A stretch of DNA of 13,355 bases from an uncultured Odoribacter sp. (GTDB lineage Bacteria > Bacteroidota > Bacteroidia > Bacteroidales > Marinifilaceae): assembly GCA_905193145.1 (NCBI GenBank), contig CAJJNP010000084.1, forward strand, positions 1 through 13,355, read 5' to 3'. Below, in pieces: positions 8,021 through 13,355 of this stretch. The notes beneath the pieces are model-generated. The model had not been told where the DNA came from. It did no database searches and was given only the letters and a program-made list of their open reading frames with translations. Positions within the stretch are counted from its first letter, which is position 1. The number at the start of each line of letters is the position of its first letter. A program made the position numbers and the translations under genes.

Positions 8021-9760
8021 TTAAAAATTCTTTGGAATGATACGATTATTTTCATCGCGTCCTTCTGTCGGTACATCCCACCAAACACGAGTACCAGCGG
8101 TATTATCTCCTCCAAGCGCAACTTCAATATTAGGAATATTCACTTGCTCATTCGAAGTGCTTTCACCAAACGGTATACGCCGTATCTGCAATTCATTATC
8201 AAATGATTTATCCGGCCAATTCCTGGGCACTCCGTTCACTTCTTCTACAACAGGAAACAGTCTGGGATATCCTGTACGACGGAATGTAGTCCATGCCTCA
8301 GCTGACTGTGGGAAATTAGCAATATACTTTTGAGTGACAATCTTCTCTAATTTCACTTCGTCAGAGTCCCCCTCATCCCATTTTACCCCAACTTGCACAC
8401 CACGGGTTTGATCCGTTTCACTAAATTCAGGCTGATAATAATCTTTATAAACTATTTTCGTATTAGCAGCCGTCTGTTTCAAATAAGCATCAGCCGCACC
8501 AGATAACCCATTCTCTTCAAAAACCTTTCTGATACCTTGCTCATAAAAATCCTTAGCACTGGTACCCCCGACATTCCAATTTCTCAATTTAGCTTCAGAA
8601 AGAAGAAAAAGGACCTCAGTCACTTTAAAGAAATTACGCGGCATATATTTCACTTGAAATTTAGAGAATGCCTTGTAACCGTTCTCTGCCGGGCTCGGGT
8701 CAACAGAGCATCCTTGACGCATACCGACACACTCTTTTGCAACATCCAGTGTTTTTTTACCAGATGTTTTAGAATTAATAACCGCTCCATTTTTAGAAAA
8801 CCACACTTCAAGCAACGGATTATTATAACGTTTCATGATGTTTTCTAAAGAAGCTCCTAAACGAGAATCCTCCCACTCGGCACTAATTTTATGAAGAGGA
8901 TGTTGATAAGTACTACCATTATCCGTAGGCAATCCAAAATCTTCAGTAAGCAACCCTATTTCATCATTAGCAGCACTTTCCGCAATAGTCTGTGCGTCTC
9001 CCGGATTCACTTTTACCATATTCAATGCCATTCTCAGCCGTATAGAATTGGCAAACCTCACCCAATTCTTCCAATCACCTTTTGAATACCCTTCTTTTTC
9101 ACCTTCTACCCGTTTCAACATTTCAGCAGACGTTTTTTTTTCTTTCAAAGTAGCAATCGCCTCTTCCAAGTCAGTAAAGATTGCCTTATATGTATCCTCA
9201 CAAGACAAATATTCAAGTGGATTGGTCTCTTTCAATTTTCGATAGTCATTATAAGGAATCACACCAAAGAAATCAACTAATTCATGCATACTGTAAGCAT
9301 ACAAAATTTGAGCGATTGCTTTCCATTCTGGATTTCCATGACTTTCTGCAAAAAAATAAGCGTGATAAAGTTGCGGAAATAATTTCTGACTCTCACCGAG
9401 AGGACCACCATAATACCCATTCGGATAATCATACGTATGATATAGAGGTTGGCCAAAGTCGAATTTACTTTTTGAAACAGTGCAATATCCTGCAAATACA
9501 TCTATATTGGTATTACGCTGATATTGATATTTATGTTCTCTAAAATCAATCACATATTCCATTGCTTGGCGTAGTTCTCCTTCCAATACCTCATCAGAAA
9601 CATCTCCCATATCAATTCCATCACCTCCTGAAGTATCACTCTGCTTATCATCAATAATTTGCCAATCCGTATAATCAAACGCATCCCCACAACTTCCCAT
9701 TATTAAAGAGGTGGTAGCCAATAAGCCATAAAAGAATATTGATTTATATATTTTTTTCAT
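8021..9760 (-). CDS. SusD-like (SusD/RagB family) nutrient-binding outer-membrane lipoprotein
   Basis: The start is placed at the ATG at 9760 (MKKIYKSIFF...), giving 579 residues. A frame opening two codons earlier at 9766 would need a TTG start, which is less likely. A type II signal peptide ends in MGSC, with C24 the lipidated residue. The body is the alpha-helical TPR-like fold of the SusD family, closest by eye to the SusD-like_2 branch: DFFGVIPYNDY (about 163-173), CEDTYKAIFTDLEEAI (about 187-202) and WVRFANSIRLRMAL (about 233-246). The length is normal. It forms the lid over the SusC pore and binds the oligosaccharide before import. Only 13 bases separate it from the susC stop, so the two are cotranscribed and probably translationally linked. 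The substrate, N-glycan by context, cannot be read from this protein alone. Confidence 0.95.
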   Translation of the reverse strand: MKKIYKSIFFYGLLATTSLIMGSCGDAFDYTDWQIIDDKQSDTSGGDGIDMGDVSDEVLEGELRQAMEYVIDFREHKYQYQRNTNIDVFAGYCTVSKSKFDFGQPLYHTYDYPNGYYGGPLGESQKLFPQLYHAYFFAESHGNPEWKAIAQILYAYSMHELVDFFGVIPYNDYRKLKETNPLEYLSCEDTYKAIFTDLEEAIATLKEKKTSAEMLKRVEGEKEGYSKGDWKNWVRFANSIRLRMALNMVKVNPGDAQTIAESAANDEIGLLTEDFGLPTDNGSTYQHPLHKISAEWEDSRLGASLENIMKRYNNPLLEVWFSKNGAVINSKTSGKKTLDVAKECVGMRQGCSVDPSPAENGYKAFSKFQVKYMPRNFFKVTEVLFLLSEAKLRNWNVGGTSAKDFYEQGIRKVFEENGLSGAADAYLKQTAANTKIVYKDYYQPEFSETDQTRGVQVGVKWDEGDSDEVKLEKIVTQKYIANFPQSAEAWTTFRRTGYPRLFPVVEEVNGVPRNWPDKSFDNELQIRRIPFGESTSNEQVNIPNIEVALGGDNTAGTRVWWDVPTEGRDENNRIIPKNF

Positions 9761-9773
9761 CTTCAAAAATCAA

Positions 9774-12700
9774 TTAATAGGTTAATTTTATATTAAAACC
9801 GAAACTACGGGTAGTCGGTAGTGTAAACGAATCGACTCCGCCAAAAGCATTAGCAGCAGTAGCAGATATATCCGGATCTACTGGTGAATCCTTATACAAG
9901 AATCCGATATTACGTGCAATCAAAGACAATGTTAAATGTTTGGAAGGGCCTAATAAATCATAGAATGTATATCCTAAAGAGATTTCACGAAGTCGCACAT
10001 TTGTCCCCTTATAAATGCAATCCAGATGAGCACCACCTACAGTTTCATAATAGTTACGGGCTGTAATTTGTTGTCCATCAGGCAAAGTTACCATGCCATT
10101 ATTTGTTAAACGTGCTTCTGCACTTCGCTCTGATAATCCTGCAAAATCCATTTCCGCCTGCGTTAGTGAAATTACTTTTCCACCTATCTTTCCATCAACC
10201 AAAAAATAAAGAGAGAAATCTTTGTAACTAAAAGTATTATTCCATCCGAAATTAAATTTAGCATTTGTATTACCTAAATAACGACTGTATTCACTTGTCA
10301 ACACGGGTTTTCCGTCTTGAATCTTAATTTTACCATCATCGCCATATACAAAATCCTTTCCGTACAAGTCGCCATAAGATCCACCTTTAATAAATTTAGT
10401 CTGAATTTCCACACCGCTTGCACTCATAATACAATCATCAGTTGTTCCATCCGGTGCAGTATATGTATCCATAATTTTATTATCATTATAAGATAAATTC
10501 AAACCAGTGCTCCATCTAAAATCTTTTGTAGAAATGACATTATAGTTGGTAGTAAACTCAATACCGCGATTTCTAATTTTACCTGAATTTATTGGCTTTG
10601 TTTGGCCGGTAGCTGTAGTTATTCTCATAAACTGATTTTCCATAGTACTCTGATATATAGTTACGTCTAAATTCAGTTTATTATTAAATAATGTCGCATC
10701 CAATCCAACCTCGAACGCCCGAGTTGTTTCAGGTTTCGGATTATCAAAAGTCGGATTTCTTGCTCCGATAGTTCCTGTTAACGGATTTGCAAACTGCGCA
10801 GCATAAAATTCCGCAGGGATAGAGTTACCAACCACACTATAAGATGCCCTCAGCTTCATCGCGTCAAGTTTGGGCATATTAAAAGGTAACAATTCTTTTA
10901 ATAAAAGATTACCTCCTACTGAATAGTATGGAAAACTTTTATACTTACCATGAGTAGCGAACTGCTGAAATGCCTTTGACCAGTCATTACGGAAACTGAC
11001 ATCAATGTAACCTTTATCCCAAAATCCTACTTGTGCCGTTGCAAAAACAGCTGTTTCCCAATTTGTAGTAGGGGTCAGGTCTTGTCCAGTTAATAAAGTA
11101 CCTTTATACCCCTCTTTGTTAGAGCCCAAGGCTCCTGGTATAGGATAAGGTATATTTGGAGAAACATATGTATTATCATTCGTCTTAGTCATATAAATAG
11201 AATGATCTTTAATGCGTTTAAAACTGGTACCTACTGTAGCATTAAATGAAATTTTCTCTTTAAATTTCTCCGTATATGTCAACAAATAATCCGAATAAAT
11301 TTCACGATGGGAAGCTCTTGATCCCCAGTACGTAGCACCTAAGGTTTGATTTTTAGCCACACGAATAGTAGCTAATTCAAGCACTGTATTTTCATCATGA
11401 GTCTTATCCAAACTCACACGGGCTTGAGCTGACAAGCTTTTTAAAATCTGATACTTAGCAGTAAAAGAAGCCATAATACGATCACGTAAAGCTTCATCAT
11501 TGATCGCATCTAACATAAAATAAGGATTATTGATATATGGGTTATTTACCCACGGGAAATTTTGTACTGCCACTCCTTCCAAATTAGGATTCACAATATC
11601 ATTTTCCACATTCGGATCCAGTGCCGGATTATATACTAATGGATCATCTTTATCTGCAATATAAGTTCTATTTTTATCAAAATAACGTAAATCTACGGCA
11701 GAAGGAGTAAGGTATAATCCCGGAAGTGAACCTTTAGCTTTACCAATAACAGGACGATTTATTGTTTTCTGAGTTACATAATTCAATGATAAGTCTAACT
11801 TTAGCTTATCATTAAACAGATTATAGCTTTGTTTGAAAAGAAGATTATGTCTCACAAATTTATTTTTGTCCATCAACCCTTTCTGCGTTGTATTTCCATA
11901 AGAAAAATAAGTACTGGAATATTCTGTTCCACCATTCAAAGAAATGGAATTGTTGTAAGTTTGCCCCGTTTTAAAAAAATCTGTTACATTATTTCTGGGA
12001 TTTTTTGTTAAATAAGGAAACATAGCTAATTGATCATCAGTTATATCAGAGATCTTATTTCCCCAAGCATTATAACGCACCTCACCACCAACGATTTCAG
12101 GAGCAAAAGTTTTCTGCTGTTCTGGATAAACCAAAGGTGTTTCTAAAGTTATATTACTGGAAAAATCAATTTTGACTTTCCCCTCACGTCCACTCTTTGT
12201 AGTAATGATAATAACACCATTGTTGGCCGCACTACCATATAAAGCAGCAGCATTAGGACCTTTTAATATAGATATATTGGCGATATCATCTGGATTAATA
12301 GTAGACAACAAATCACCACCGTCACGAGAAGCCGCCATCAGAATTTCTTGAGATTGTCCCGACATTCCATTTGACATCGGAATACCATCTAAGACTATTA
12401 ACGGCTGATTATTACCCAAAATAGAACTTTGCCCACGAAGCGTTATTTTAGAAGAACCGCCACCAGCTCCTGAAGAGTTAGGAGTAATCGTCAAACCGGC
12501 ACTCTTTCCTTGCAATGAATTTACAAAATTTACATCTTTCGCACGAGTCAATTCCTTTCCACCAATCTGTTGAGTAGCATAAGTCAAAGATTCCGCTTTT
12601 CTTTCAATACCCATTGCAGTAATTACAACTTCTCCCAATTGCTGTGAATCTTCTTTCATTATAATATTAAAAGAAGTCGCTCCTACCACCGGCAACACAA

Positions 12701-13244
12701 TCGTTTTATATCCAATATAGGAAAACACCAATACGTCTTTATCACCTGCTACTTCAATTGTATAATTACCGTCCAAATCCGTAATAGTCCCCATACCGGT
12801 TCCTTGTATTTTGATACTCACGCCCATAAGAGGTTCACCAAACTCATCAGATATTACACCTTTAATAATACGCTTATCTTGTTGTTGTCGTTGCTGTACA
12901 TTTTCTATATTTCTTTTTTCTTTAGAGGAAAAAAGAACAAGACAATCATCTTTCAGCGTATAAGCCACATTGGTGTTTTTCAACAAATTAACCATAACAG
13001 AAGCTAATCTTTCTTGATTAACTTTTACAGAAACAATCTTATCAGGATTAACATCTTTCGTATTGTAAATAATACGAAGCGAAGTTTGTTTGCCAATCTC
13101 ATTCAAAACTTGGCTTAGTGGAACATTTGCAAAATCCAAACTGATTCTTTTCTCTTCTTGTGCTGTAGCACTCAAAAAAAATGGAATAAATAGGAATAAG
13201 AAAAATAGTAAGATTTTAATCTCACACTTTAATTTTTTTTTCAT
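9774..13244 (-). CDS. SusC-type TonB-dependent outer-membrane glycan transporter with N-terminal STN signalling domain
   Basis: An 1156-residue SusC/RagA family protein. Residues 1-29 are a signal peptide ending near SATAQ. Residues about 31-106 are an STN (secretin/TonB N-terminal) domain (ISLDFANVPLSQVLNEIG...). Residues about 126-198 are a carboxypeptidase-regulatory-like beta domain (GVISDEFGEPLMGVSIKIQG). The TonB box is in EVVITAMG (205-212). The plug follows (NSLQGKSAGL at 242-251, PLIVLDGIPM at 281-290, and the typical ILKGPNAAALYGSAANNG block). The rest is the 22-strand-type barrel, ending in an aromatic residue (NIKLTY). It imports oligosaccharides captured by SusD, powered by TonB-ExbBD. 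In this family an STN domain usually contacts a FecR-like anti-sigma factor in the periplasm, so expression is probably induced through an ECF sigma factor. No such regulator is inside the window; its expected place is beyond the right edge. The ATG at 13244 is followed by a run of nine A. Confidence 0.97.
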   Translation of the reverse strand: MKKKLKCEIKILLFFLFLFIPFFLSATAQEEKRISLDFANVPLSQVLNEIGKQTSLRIIYNTKDVNPDKIVSVKVNQERLASVMVNLLKNTNVAYTLKDDCLVLFSSKEKRNIENVQQRQQQDKRIIKGVISDEFGEPLMGVSIKIQGTGMGTITDLDGNYTIEVAGDKDVLVFSYIGYKTIVLPVVGATSFNIIMKEDSQQLGEVVITAMGIERKAESLTYATQQIGGKELTRAKDVNFVNSLQGKSAGLTITPNSSGAGGGSSKITLRGQSSILGNNQPLIVLDGIPMSNGMSGQSQEILMAASRDGGDLLSTINPDDIANISILKGPNAAALYGSAANNGVIIITTKSGREGKVKIDFSSNITLETPLVYPEQQKTFAPEIVGGEVRYNAWGNKISDITDDQLAMFPYLTKNPRNNVTDFFKTGQTYNNSISLNGGTEYSSTYFSYGNTTQKGLMDKNKFVRHNLLFKQSYNLFNDKLKLDLSLNYVTQKTINRPVIGKAKGSLPGLYLTPSAVDLRYFDKNRTYIADKDDPLVYNPALDPNVENDIVNPNLEGVAVQNFPWVNNPYINNPYFMLDAINDEALRDRIMASFTAKYQILKSLSAQARVSLDKTHDENTVLELATIRVAKNQTLGATYWGSRASHREIYSDYLLTYTEKFKEKISFNATVGTSFKRIKDHSIYMTKTNDNTYVSPNIPYPIPGALGSNKEGYKGTLLTGQDLTPTTNWETAVFATAQVGFWDKGYIDVSFRNDWSKAFQQFATHGKYKSFPYYSVGGNLLLKELLPFNMPKLDAMKLRASYSVVGNSIPAEFYAAQFANPLTGTIGARNPTFDNPKPETTRAFEVGLDATLFNNKLNLDVTIYQSTMENQFMRITTATGQTKPINSGKIRNRGIEFTTNYNVISTKDFRWSTGLNLSYNDNKIMDTYTAPDGTTDDCIMSASGVEIQTKFIKGGSYGDLYGKDFVYGDDGKIKIQDGKPVLTSEYSRYLGNTNAKFNFGWNNTFSYKDFSLYFLVDGKIGGKVISLTQAEMDFAGLSERSAEARLTNNGMVTLPDGQQITARNYYETVGGAHLDCIYKGTNVRLREISLGYTFYDLLGPSKHLTLSLIARNIGFLYKDSPVDPDISATAANAFGGVDSFTLPTTRSFGFNIKLTY

Positions 13245-13355
13245 TTAGTATCATTTTTAACATTAACAAAATACTGGTTATTTTCATTCAGATACATGCA
13301 TTCCGCATCAAAGTCACTGTTACATTAATTACCTTTATCCATGTTTTTCACCTCT
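13245..13355 (-). promoter_or_regulatory. Leader and probable promoter region upstream of susC
   Basis: These 111 bases hold no confident gene. All three minus-strand frames entering from the right edge meet a stop within about 36 bases, so any upstream gene ends at or before about 13326. On the minus strand TATTTTG (13273-13267) is one base short of the Bacteroides -7 element TAnnTTTG, but no TTTG lies at the matching -33 distance. That would suit an ECF-sigma promoter, though I cannot name the boxes. No Shine-Dalgarno sequence precedes the start; the leader is A/T-rich, as usual in Bacteroides. Confidence 0.35.

Noticed and set aside
9277..9501. A 74-codon minus-strand frame
   Set aside because: It overlaps susD in a different frame; the susD frame is intact and matches its family here.
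8037..9543. Several plus-strand open frames of 64-120 codons opposite susD
   Set aside because: They are antisense to a well-supported gene, overlap one another, and show no recognisable protein features or start context.
9761..9766. A SusD start two codons upstream of the ATG
   Set aside because: The codon at 9766 is TTG. The ATG at 9760 gives a normal lipoprotein signal and keeps a 13-base gap from susC, so it is preferred.
13320..13355. The 3' end of an upstream anti-sigma gene at the right edge
   Set aside because: At most about ten codons would be visible before a stop in any frame, which is too little to support a gene call.

Overview
The window is a low-GC (about 40% by eye) piece of a Bacteroidota genome, most likely Bacteroides or a close gut relative. 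The reasons are a SusC/SusD pair, lipoprotein signals of the Bacteroides surface type, start codons without convincing Shine-Dalgarno sequences, and a transporter with an N-terminal STN signalling domain. All five genes lie on the minus strand, so transcription runs from the right edge to the left. The layout is that of a polysaccharide utilisation locus (PUL) aimed at host N-glycans.

Reading in the direction of transcription: 13355-13245 is a short leader with no confident gene. 13244-9774 encodes a SusC-type TonB-dependent outer-membrane transporter with STN, carboxypeptidase-regulatory-like, TonB-box, plug and barrel regions. 9760-8021 encodes its SusD-like lipoprotein partner, 13 bases downstream. 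7996-6143 encodes a lipoprotein built of Ig-like (BIG2) domains, in the position usual for a surface glycan-binding protein. A perfect 10-bp hairpin at 6097-6120 separates it from 6073-2327, a large multidomain endo-beta-N-acetylglucosaminidase of family GH85. After a rho-independent-like terminator (about 2281-2218) comes a GH33 sialidase (2171 to the left edge). It has an N-terminal LamG-like module and is cut off by the window just after its nucleophile tyrosine.

How the genes probably work together (inference): the endoglycosidase releases N-glycans by cutting the chitobiose core, the SGBP and SusD capture them, SusC imports them, and the sialidase removes sialic acid that would block further digestion. 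The STN domain on SusC points to control by an ECF-sigma/anti-sigma (FecI/FecR-like) pair, which should lie just beyond the right edge; it is not visible here.

The less ordinary points are: the GH85 enzyme ends in a domain resembling a type IX secretion sorting signal, although gut Bacteroides are generally held to lack that system; its LamG module appears to be nested inside a PKD-like domain; both enzymes carry a LamG-type module; and both lack a lipobox, unlike the two binding lipoproteins. I see no tRNA, rRNA, CRISPR array, insertion sequence or phage feature. The locus belongs to a known class of system; I did not find a wholly new one.
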